From: Prevotellaceae bacterium
GTDB taxonomy: Bacteria; Bacteroidota; Bacteroidia; Bacteroidales; UBA932
Length of the DNA: 5,401 nt
Direction of reading: 5' to 3'
NCBI GenBank assembly: GCA_031273285.1
Contig: JAISSE010000057.1
Coordinates: 1 to 5,401, forward strand
Shown here: positions 1 through 5,295 of the stretch, one piece after another
Numbering within the stretch: the first letter of the stretch is position 1
How the letters are laid out: each line of letters starts with the position of its first letter
The notes under the pieces: generated by a model
The model's database searches: none
The model's input: only the letters and a program-made list of their open reading frames with translations
Told to the model about the DNA's origin: nothing
Position numbers and translations under genes: made by a program

Positions 1-218
1 TGATGCGCGAAGGCGGGATAAGTCCGCACCGAATCGTACAGAGTGTACATCCTGTTCGAGTCGGGAAACTCTTTGTCCATGGTCGTAAAACTGCGAACCA
101 CATAAAAACACAGCGCAAAGCAGGCAACGGATATACTCAGCCCGAACATACTGATGATGTTCTGTGTCCCGTACTTCCGCAAATTGCGGAAAGCTATCTT
201 TAAATAATGTTTTACCAT
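1..218 (-). CDS. ABC transporter permease, FtsX/MacB-like, N-terminal fragment
   Basis: The first 72 codons of a gene that leaves the window on the left; the protein begins MVKHYLKIAFRNLRKYGTQN. An amphipathic Arg/Lys-rich start (KIAFRNLRKYGTQN) followed by a single hydrophobic segment at about residues 21-43 (IISMFGLSISVACFALCFYVV) is the usual opening of Bacteroidota MacB_PCD/FtsX-type permeases. In this family a periplasmic domain follows the first membrane helix, and here FTTMDKEFPDSNRMYTLYDS fits its beginning. Such proteins pair with an ATPase and often an RND-like adaptor to export peptides, drugs or lipoproteins; the substrate cannot be told. The ATG at 216-218 is the first in-frame Met, directly upstream of the conserved start. 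No Shine-Dalgarno site is seen, only A/T-rich leader. The gene follows the rhamnosidase-like gene on the same strand but is separated by about 194 bp containing a terminator-like hairpin, so it is probably transcribed separately. No exact TAnnTTTG box was found before it. Confidence 0.85.
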   Translation of the reverse strand, partial: MVKHYLKIAFRNLRKYGTQNIISMFGLSISVACFALCFYVVRSFTTMDKEFPDSNRMYTLYDSVRTYPAFAH

Positions 219-276
219 AATAATTCTTTTATTTATTTTATCAACTAAATTTATTTCATCAACTTATTTATTTATC

Positions 277-336
277 CACGAATTACACGAATACCACGAA
301 TTTTGTCCACGAATTTATTACGAATTTTCACGAATT
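277..336. repeat. Six CACGAATT-type direct repeats
   Basis: Six near-identical octamers lie at 277-284, 286-293, 295-302, 308-315, 319-326 and 329-336. Four are exact CACGAATT; 286-293 ends in A and 319-326 begins with T. Start-to-start spacing is 9, 9, 13, 11 and 10 bp, roughly one helical turn. The last copy abuts the hairpin at 337. In the minus direction the motif reads AATTCGTG and lies in the leader region of the ABC permease gene. Such short interspersed repeats are common in Bacteroidota intergenic DNA; no function can be assigned. Confidence 0.8.
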
Positions 337-358
337 AAAAAATCCTTCGGATTTTTTT
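337..358. terminator. Bidirectional hairpin terminator
   Basis: A perfect 9-bp stem, AAAAAATCC (337-345) and GGATTTTTT (349-357), closes a TTC loop on the plus strand and GAA on the minus strand. Because the outer stem is A on one side and T on the other, each strand gives a GC-containing hairpin ending in a U tract. It lies about 55 bp past the stop codon of the rhamnosidase-like gene, so it most likely ends that operon. It also separates the operon from the ABC permease gene. Assignment is from structure only. Confidence 0.7.
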
Positions 359-371
359 GCTTCGCGCTCTC

Positions 372-420
372 CACTGTTCGCTGTTCGTTATTCACTGTTC
401 GCTAATCACTGTTCACTGTT
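372..420. repeat. CACTGTTC / GAACAGTG short repeat cluster
   Basis: Five copies of a CACTGTTC-like motif begin at about 372, 381 (lacking the leading CA), 393, 407 and 414. The last two overlap head to tail by one base. On the minus strand the unit reads AACAGTGA. The stop codon of the rhamnosidase-like gene (TGA at 415-413) and part of its last sense codon fall within this cluster, so the gene ends inside the repeat. Short degenerate repeats of this sort are frequent in Bacteroidota spacers. Confidence 0.75.
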
Positions 421-2179
421 TAATTATTTTAACTCCTTTTGGAGCTTTGACTTTTGTTATTGTTTTTCCGTCCGGACTTTTTTTATGGCTGATGTGTACA
501 ACGCCCTGCGGAGTGGGAAACGTTCCTTCCACCCATTCCAAATCGCCCAGATGAGGCTCGATTTTCAGGACTTTGCAGCCGGGTTCCACAACTTTGACGC
601 CCAGGACATGTTCGCTGAGCCAGGCTGTCGGACCCGAAGCCCATCCGTGACACAGACTGTGTCGCAGGTTTTTGTAGCAGTAAGCCCCGAAATCGGCATG
701 AATATCTTTTTTGCCTTCGGGAACAAGCCCGTCTATTCCCGCCGCGTTGTCCGTCCAGTCCAGATCGAAATCCTCCCAGAAAGTCGTCGCACCCATATCC
801 AGCATCCCGCCCCAGAACCGGCTGATATTGTCCATTGCCGCCCGATAGTTACCCGCCTTCGCCTGCGCCTGAAGCATGTAATATCCGTAGAATGTGGAGA
901 AACCTTTCGCGCCGCCCGCGGAGATCACCTCTTCATCCGCCTGTTTCGCAGGCAGCATGTCGGCTAACGACAGCAGGGCGGCAGCCTGTTTCAGCCGGTT
1001 GTGGTCGGGGACATGCTTCTTCATCAAATCCGCAACGGCAGCGCATTTTTTCGCCAAGACATCGTCGCCCAGAGCGACGCACATCTCCGCCCCCGCATCG
1101 AATGCCATCGCCGTCAGCGCCTGCAAACCCGCATCTATCCCCTTGACATTCGGACTTGAGGGCCAGTCGAGAAAGCGACCTCCGCCGTCGAGTTTTTCCC
1201 TGCCCGTATCATCCACTTTTGTAAACAGAATATCAAGCAGCTTTGCGAGATATTCGCGCTGTTCCTTCAGATAGGATATGTCGCCCTGATACTTGTACCA
1301 GTCGCGCTGAATGATAATCCACCACAGCGAGTACGAACACATTCCGTTCATCCATCCGGGCAGCGGGGTAATATCGCGCGCAAGGTCGAGGCTTTTGGGG
1401 ATGACTTCGTTGTAGCCGAACACGCTGCTTACCGTCATCACCTCCGGATGAAGGTCGCCCAGCCAGACCAGACGGTCGCGCTTAATCCCGTCCCAGATAT
1501 ACTCCTGCATGTTGAGATGAACGGTGTAGGCGCCCGTCAGCCATATTCTGTTCAACCGGTCGTCGCTGCTGCGGAACGAGCCGAGATAGGGAATATCCCG
1601 ATAGACGAACACGGCATTTATCTCTTTCAGCCCGACGGTTGCGTTCGGTTCCTCAAGGTCGATGCGGACAAAACGGAATCCGCTGTTACCCGCTTCCGCA
1701 ACGCCCAGCCACGGCACTTCCACCGTGAAATCCCGCATGGCATGGTCGTTCGTCGCCCCCTGACTGCCTCCGACGGTACTCATGGCTTCGGACGCCGATT
1801 CGCCGAACCGCACGCGAATCTTTGTCGGCGCGTTTCGACCCGAAGCGCTTGTAACGATTTGCAGACCGCCGTGTATCTCTCTGCCGAAATCGAGCAGGAT
1901 GGCGGGATATTCGCTGTCAGTGCTGCGCATCGTGCATACCTGCGCGTCGGTCAGTTCGCTCTGTCCGTTGCCTTTTTCGAGAAGTTTTTCGGCATTGTTC
2001 ATCAACCGTCCGTCGCCGTCGTTTTTCCAGACAATGCGCAGAGGTGCGAGGTAACTGCGCACACGTGAATCGTGAAACACTTTGCCGGCATACTCCTGCC
2101 CGAACACGGGCGGAAGATTTTGAGCGGATACGCTCGAACTGATATAAACAATCAGTAAAAGGAGAATCATTTTTTTCAT
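413..2179 (-). CDS. Secreted alpha-L-rhamnosidase-like glycoside hydrolase (GH78 type)
   Basis: 588 residues. Residues 1-19 (MKKMILLLLIVYISSSVSA) are a type I signal peptide with probable cleavage before Gln20; there is no lipobox, so a periplasmic or secreted soluble enzyme is expected. About 90-190 form a beta-sandwich-like region with YPAILLDFGREIHGG, as in domains preceding GH78 barrels. About 200-525 match the (alpha/alpha)6 catalytic barrel: DGIKRDRLVWLGD (230-242) corresponds to the general-acid loop, and GATTFWED (463-470) carries the likely general base Glu469. SLCHGWASGPTAWLSEHVLGV (508-528) leads into a short C-terminal beta domain. The family hydrolyses terminal alpha-L-rhamnose by inversion. 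At 588 aa it is shorter than many GH78 enzymes. I chose the ATG at 2177-2179 because it starts the signal peptide; the open frame extends upstream to an ATG at 2281, which would overlap the preceding gene and bury the signal peptide. It lies 89 bp after the GH71/99-like gene with no promoter between, so co-transcription is likely. Exact substrate is unknown. Confidence 0.85.
   Translation of the reverse strand: MKKMILLLLIVYISSSVSAQNLPPVFGQEYAGKVFHDSRVRSYLAPLRIVWKNDGDGRLMNNAEKLLEKGNGQSELTDAQVCTMRSTDSEYPAILLDFGREIHGGLQIVTSASGRNAPTKIRVRFGESASEAMSTVGGSQGATNDHAMRDFTVEVPWLGVAEAGNSGFRFVRIDLEEPNATVGLKEINAVFVYRDIPYLGSFRSSDDRLNRIWLTGAYTVHLNMQEYIWDGIKRDRLVWLGDLHPEVMTVSSVFGYNEVIPKSLDLARDITPLPGWMNGMCSYSLWWIIIQRDWYKYQGDISYLKEQREYLAKLLDILFTKVDDTGREKLDGGGRFLDWPSSPNVKGIDAGLQALTAMAFDAGAEMCVALGDDVLAKKCAAVADLMKKHVPDHNRLKQAAALLSLADMLPAKQADEEVISAGGAKGFSTFYGYYMLQAQAKAGNYRAAMDNISRFWGGMLDMGATTFWEDFDLDWTDNAAGIDGLVPEGKKDIHADFGAYCYKNLRHSLCHGWASGPTAWLSEHVLGVKVVEPGCKVLKIEPHLGDLEWVEGTFPTPQGVVHISHKKSPDGKTITKVKAPKGVKIIKQ
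2116..2179 (-). repeat. Signal-peptide-coding repeat, copy 1
   Basis: The first 64 bases of the GH78-type gene (codons 1-21 plus one base) match the first 64 bases of the upstream hydrolase gene at 59 positions. Both encode MKKMIL-LLI-YISSSVSAQN, with Leu7 and Val11 here. Identity stops just past the predicted cleavage site; only a short ATATAA patch is shared upstream of the ATG. Confidence 0.9.
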
Positions 2180-2211
2180 TTGCGTTATATTTTTTATTGA
2201 TATGACAATGT

Positions 2212-2246
2212 TGCACATGCACCGCTGCACATGCTTCGTGTGCATG
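2212..2246. other. Direct and inverted TGCACATGC repeats in the intergenic spacer
   Basis: The 89-bp gap between the two hydrolase genes contains TGCACATGC twice (2212-2220 and 2226-2234), followed by an inverted copy, TGTGCATG (2239-2246). TGCACA (2226-2231) and TGTGCA (2239-2244) can form a 6-bp stem with a 7-base loop; an alternative pairing uses CATGC and GCATG. There is no T tract after it on the minus strand, so it is not a convincing terminator. It could stabilise or mark a processing point in the operon mRNA, which is speculation. Confidence 0.5.
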
Positions 2247-2268
2247 AATGACGGGTTGTATGTATTTC

Positions 2269-4314
2269 TTACTGTTCCCATGTGAAGCGGTAATTAAAAC
2301 GTCTGTTGGGAGCCGTGTCTCCATCGACGCACAGCGAAATAATATCTTTCAAATCGGCAGGATTGTCGCTCCATTTGAAATCGAAGGTGAATTTGTTTGC
2401 CGTCAGGAGGAGCAGGTTACGCGGGAGGGTTACTTCCAGTTTGTTTCCGGCATAACGGTAAGAGGTTTGCGCAACTTCTTTCCAGGGGTTTTTCCTGTTT
2501 TTCGGATTGTAGCGCATTACGGACGTTTTGCAGTCGCTGTTCACCTTTTTATTGATGATGAAATCATAGCCGTGCCATCCTGTGGCGGGACTGTTGTCGG
2601 CATCGACAAGAAGCAACATCCAGTTGCTGTCTTCGTGCGACGTCAGCGGGTTGACGGTTTCTGCATAGAATGAAACATATTTGTCGTCAACGGCGACTTT
2701 GGCGGTAATAATATCGTTTCGTCCCGAAGTGTTGGTATAGTGCAAACCGCCGTAACCGTTATAGTCGCGGTGGGCAACGTCGCCTTTTGTGTCGCGAAAC
2801 TCGGCGGCGATCCTGTTCCAGTCGTCGAAATTGCCGTCGATGGCGATGTTGTTGAATCCCTTGTGTTGCGGTACAGGTCTTACGCCTTTGTATTTGCGGA
2901 TATTCTGCGCCATCTGCATGTAATAATTGTCGGTATATCCGCCTTTCATCGGTTGAATGGTACGGTTGAACTCCGCATTATACTGATCTACGAAATAAAA
3001 GTTACTCTCACGCCCCAGAAAGGTGGCAGGACCGGGCAATTCGCTTCCCGGAGCCTTGCCGCCCGCGTATTTGCCGGCAGTCCATTCGTTCCAGTCATTG
3101 AGGTAAATGAACTGCGGGTCGGATTTGAGGGCTTCGTCCCATCTGTCCTGAAAATAGATACCGTAAGCAGTGGGATTTTGGACGGTCTTACCGAGCCATG
3201 GAACATAAGCGGATTTCGGCATATCGTATTCGTCAAGTTCAGGTTCCCCCTTATCCCGTGTCCACGATTTTCCGATGATGCTGACGGGATGCTGCGCAGG
3301 CGTTACCGCTGCTTCTTCTTTTTGACCGTTATGTTTTGATACCAGATCGTCCGGATTCATATTGCGCACTTTCCCGTCGCCCAGGTCATAGCCGAAACTC
3401 CAATTGTTTTCCGTTCCCGCAAAACGTTCGTTTGCCCATTCGTAGTATCCCCACCACATGTTGCGCAGGGTGAAATATTCTTTCACTTCTTTCGTATAAT
3501 CGCTGTAAAACTCGTCGGTGTAGTCGGGATTGCCGTAATGCGGGTTTCCCGGGTCGGCTACGGCTGTCGAATCGTAGTTCGGATTGGGATTTTTAACGCC
3601 TCCGCCGTTGGCGTCAAATACGGGACTGGCATTGTAGAGCAGCAGCGGTTTACCGTCCCAGTAGAACCAAAGGTCTCGCCATTTGTTGCATTTATATATC
3701 TTTTCATAAAGGTCTTGAACGACGGTAATCACAGGTCCGTTGAATGCCCAGAAGCAGAATTGCGGAACCTTGTTGCCTTCAGCCTTCATCTGTTGCATAA
3801 GGGCAAAGACTGTTTCCCACTCCGACCAGTAGCAAACGGCATTTGTAACGTCCATCACCAGAACATCTACACCGGCATCTGCCAGCATTGACATGTCTTT
3901 ACGAATGATGTATTCGTCTTTACTCAGGAAATAACCGTCTTCCGGTTCGCCCCAGTGGTAGGAATTTTCTTTCCACAAAGGGTTTTCGCCGTCCAGTCGG
4001 GCTGAGGGGTCTTGCTGCAATATTTTGGAGACGTCGCCGGAATAGGGCGATGTGATGTTGAAGTGGTTGTCGCCGTGCCATGTGATATAGAAGATGCCGA
4101 CCACGCGCCGCCGGTCTGTTTTTACGGCGCCCGCTTCGGAAATGCCGGGCATGGTGCGTCCCAGTGCATCGACGGCAACCCAGGTGTCGGAGTATATGTC
4201 GCGACAGTCTGCCTGTCGTGCTTTTACTCCGGAAGCCGGAAGGCTCAACTGATTTTGAGCGGATACGCTCGAACTAATATAACCAATCAGCAACGGGAGA
4301 ATCATTTTTTTCAT
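2269..4314 (-). CDS. Secreted GH71/GH99-like TIM-barrel protein with C-terminal CBM9/DOMON-like domain
   Basis: 681 residues. Residues 1-19 (MKKMILPLLIGYISSSVSA) are a type I signal peptide, cleaved before Gln20. About 68-480 resemble the GH71/GH99-like (beta/alpha)8 proteins of Bacteroidota. In order they show VVGIFYITWHG (71-81), HWGEPEDGYF (120-129), LADAGVDVLVMDVTNA (144-159) with Asp155 at a strand end, PQFCFWAFNG (184-193), AQHPVS (340-345) and IYLNDWNEW (403-411) with candidate catalytic Glu410. FVDQYNAEFNRTIQPMKGG (441-459) and NIRKYKGVRP (471-480) close the domain. About 487-681 begin IDGNFDDW (492-499) and continue with YVSFYAE and a DADNSPATGWHGYDFIIN segment, typical of CBM9/DOMON-like sugar-binding beta-sandwiches. 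Relatives act on alpha-mannans or other alpha-glycans, but sequence alone does not fix the substrate or prove activity. It is first in a probable two-gene operon with the GH78-type gene and has a clear promoter upstream. The start fits the signal peptide and leaves a short leader of about 24 nt. Confidence 0.75.
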   Translation of the reverse strand: MKKMILPLLIGYISSSVSAQNQLSLPASGVKARQADCRDIYSDTWVAVDALGRTMPGISEAGAVKTDRRRVVGIFYITWHGDNHFNITSPYSGDVSKILQQDPSARLDGENPLWKENSYHWGEPEDGYFLSKDEYIIRKDMSMLADAGVDVLVMDVTNAVCYWSEWETVFALMQQMKAEGNKVPQFCFWAFNGPVITVVQDLYEKIYKCNKWRDLWFYWDGKPLLLYNASPVFDANGGGVKNPNPNYDSTAVADPGNPHYGNPDYTDEFYSDYTKEVKEYFTLRNMWWGYYEWANERFAGTENNWSFGYDLGDGKVRNMNPDDLVSKHNGQKEEAAVTPAQHPVSIIGKSWTRDKGEPELDEYDMPKSAYVPWLGKTVQNPTAYGIYFQDRWDEALKSDPQFIYLNDWNEWTAGKYAGGKAPGSELPGPATFLGRESNFYFVDQYNAEFNRTIQPMKGGYTDNYYMQMAQNIRKYKGVRPVPQHKGFNNIAIDGNFDDWNRIAAEFRDTKGDVAHRDYNGYGGLHYTNTSGRNDIITAKVAVDDKYVSFYAETVNPLTSHEDSNWMLLLVDADNSPATGWHGYDFIINKKVNSDCKTSVMRYNPKNRKNPWKEVAQTSYRYAGNKLEVTLPRNLLLLTANKFTFDFKWSDNPADLKDIISLCVDGDTAPNRRFNYRFTWEQ
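4251..4314 (-). repeat. Signal-peptide-coding repeat, copy 2
   Basis: Partner of 2116-2179, 59 of 64 bases identical, starting at the ATG and ending one base into codon 22. The differing amino acids are Pro7 and Gly11 here against Leu7 and Val11 in the other copy. The two copies are direct repeats 2135 bp apart. Downstream of them the two genes show no similarity. Confidence 0.9.
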
Positions 4315-4345
4315 AACAATTATATTTTGTTGTTGTTGTCTGCCG

Positions 4346-4375
4346 CAAAGATATGATATTTTTTACAGATACAAA
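4346..4375 (-). promoter_or_regulatory. Bacteroidota-type promoter of the hydrolase operon
   Basis: On the minus strand TTTG (4375-4372) is followed after 18 bases by TATCTTTG (4353-4346), an exact match to the Bacteroidota -7 element TAnnTTTG; the usual spacing to the -33 TTTG is about 19 bases. Transcription should start near 4339, giving a leader of about 24 nt rich in CAA repeats before the ATG at 4314. No Shine-Dalgarno sequence is present, as usual in this phylum. Confidence 0.75.
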
Positions 4376-4544
4376 TGTTTTTTTTTCCGGCGACAGGATT
4401 AAAAATACTCAACAGCGAAATTTGACCGGTAATAATCTGTTAATCTCAATATTGTCATCCGGATAAAATAATGCGTTTTTGCGTGGATGAATCGTAAAAA
4501 TATCAAAACGGGTCTCAAAACACCGACAAAAAACGGAATAAACT

Positions 4545-4879
4545 GGCTGTGAAAGTTGTTTTTTCTCCGAAACCGTTTTCACGGGCTGTGAAAGTCGTTT
4601 TTTTTCCTCGAAACTGTTTTCACAGGCTGTGAAAGTCGTTTTTTTTCTCCGAAACTGTTTTCACGGACTGTGAAAGTCGTTTTTTTTCTCCGGAACTGTT
4701 TTCACAGGCTGTGAAAGTCGTTTTTTTTCTCCGAAACTGTTTTCACAGGCTGTGAAAGTCGTTTTTTTTATCCGAAACTGTTTTCACGGACTGTGAAAGT
4801 CGGTTTTTTTCTCCGGAACTGTTTTCACAGGCTGTGAAAGTCGGTTTTTTCTCCGAAACTGTTTTCACGGACTGTGAAG
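4545..4879. repeat. 41-bp tandem repeat array, eight units plus a partial ninth
   Basis: Units start at 4545 (39 bp), 4584, 4625, 4666, 4707, 4748, 4789 (41 bp each) and 4830 (40 bp); a truncated ninth, GACTGTGAAG, begins at 4870. Each unit runs GRCTGTGAAAGTYG, a T6-T8 tract, CTCCGRAACTG and TTTTCAC. Unit junctions are palindromes: TTTCACAG-G-CTGTGAAA, or the variant TTTCAC-GGACT-GTGAAA, so the plus-strand RNA would show repeated hairpins each followed by GUCG and a U tract. Units 2-4 (4584-4706) and 5-7 (4707-4829) match as 123-bp blocks with only four differences, so the array grew partly by three-unit duplication. Length changes are mostly in the T tract. The unit length is not a multiple of three and no ORF uses it. 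There are no unique spacers, so it is not CRISPR. Function is unknown. Confidence 0.9.
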
Positions 4880-4930
4880 ACCTCATTTTATCTTTTTAGG
4901 AACGGGAAATAAATGATGTATGCCGGTTTT

Positions 4931-5048
4931 GATGTCGAAGACATCATATGTTTACAGAAAAACGATGTTGTGTTTCAATTCGACCCCCGATGGGGTCGAA
5001 CAACAGAGATGTACATTTCTTCTATAAACATTTGACCTCTTCGAGGTC
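4931..5048. repeat. 118-bp palindromic element with hairpin-forming inverted termini
   Basis: The left end (4931-4959) and the reverse complement of the right end (5020-5048) match at 23 of 29 positions. Each end starts with a 6-bp hairpin closed by the same triloop: GATGTC-GAA-GACATC on the left, GACCTC-TTC-GAGGTC on the right. Next inward are the arms ATGTTTACAGAA (4948-4959) and TTCTATAAACAT (5020-5031), which pair with one mismatch. The middle holds a perfect 9-bp stem, TTCGACCCC (4979-4987) and GGGGTCGAA (4992-5000), with loop CGAT, extended across a bulge by TGTTG and CAACA. The left hairpin gains a seventh pair using 4930 and 4946. It has no ORF and no obvious target-site duplication. 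It could be a non-autonomous dispersed repeat (MITE- or REP-like) or a structured RNA. Confidence 0.7.
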
Positions 5049-5273
5049 TCGAACTTCATATCTGTTATAAGTTTTTTATTTCTCATGCCTTTAAAGAAAG
5101 CCTTATAAACTCTTATTGCACATAATGTCTAATCTCTAATAAATAACAATCTGTGAAAATCCCTCCAATCCGAGCCATTCGTAATTTATAATTTTTAATT
5201 CTTAACATGAACTATTTACTGTTAAATTCTGTTTATTTTCGTAAAGCATGTTATACGGTATTGAAATTATTAC

Positions 5274-5281
5274 TACTTTTG
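5274..5281 (+). promoter_or_regulatory. TAnnTTTG -7 box upstream of the small membrane protein gene
   Basis: TACTTTTG matches the Bacteroidota -7 consensus TAnnTTTG. No good TTTG -33 element is found 18-20 bases upstream, where the sequence reads TTATA. Transcription would start near 5288, leaving only about 8-11 nt before the ATG codons at 5296 and 5299, a near-leaderless message. Confidence 0.5.
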
Positions 5282-5295
5282 TGGCGTAATAATAT

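Larger units (their letters stand above)
4315..5295. other. 981-bp non-coding divergent intergenic region
   Basis: No credible protein-coding gene is seen on either strand between the divergently oriented hydrolase operon and the small membrane protein gene. From left to right it holds the operon leader (a CAA-rich, probably unstructured stretch) and promoter, then an AT-rich stretch at about 4376-4544 with no feature I can name. The 41-bp tandem array (4545-4879), the palindromic element (4931-5048), a further featureless AT-rich stretch (5049-5273) and a promoter box for the right-hand gene follow. No tRNA, rRNA or recognised riboswitch was seen. Confidence 0.75.

Noticed and set aside
357..554. 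Plus-strand open frame of 65 codons
   Set aside because: Its start is made of the CACTGTTC repeats, giving a repetitive LHCSLFVIHCSL peptide, and the rest is antisense to the end of the GH78-type gene.
485..967. Plus-strand open frame of 160 codons opposite the GH78-type gene
   Set aside because: The minus-strand frame encodes recognisable GH78 motifs throughout; this frame has no family resemblance and no promoter.
1448..2068. Plus-strand open frame of 206 codons
   Set aside because: It is antisense to the N-terminal half of the GH78-type gene, with composition typical of a shadow frame and no recognisable domain.
2180..2281. Longer N terminus for the GH78-type protein starting at 2281
   Set aside because: It would overlap the stop of the upstream gene and put 34 non-conserved residues before a clear signal peptide that matches the start of the neighbouring protein.
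2740..3339. Plus-strand open frame of 199 codons
   Set aside because: It is antisense to the GH71/99-like gene, which is well supported by motifs and a signal peptide.
4012..4356. Plus-strand open frame of 114 codons crossing the operon promoter
   Set aside because: It is antisense to the 5' end of the GH71/99-like gene, ends in the promoter region and shows no domain.
4545..4879. CRISPR array
   Set aside because: The whole 39-41 bp period repeats, with no conserved-repeat/unique-spacer alternation, and no cas gene is nearby.
4545..4879. Array of CRP-like operator sites
   Set aside because: The TGTGA and TCACA half-sites are in the opposite order (TCACA-GGC-TGTGA rather than TGTGA-N6-TCACA), so the CRP consensus does not fit.
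4545..4879. Replication-origin iterons
   Set aside because: No replication initiator gene, DnaA boxes or plasmid features accompany the repeats, and the flanks look like ordinary chromosomal metabolic genes.
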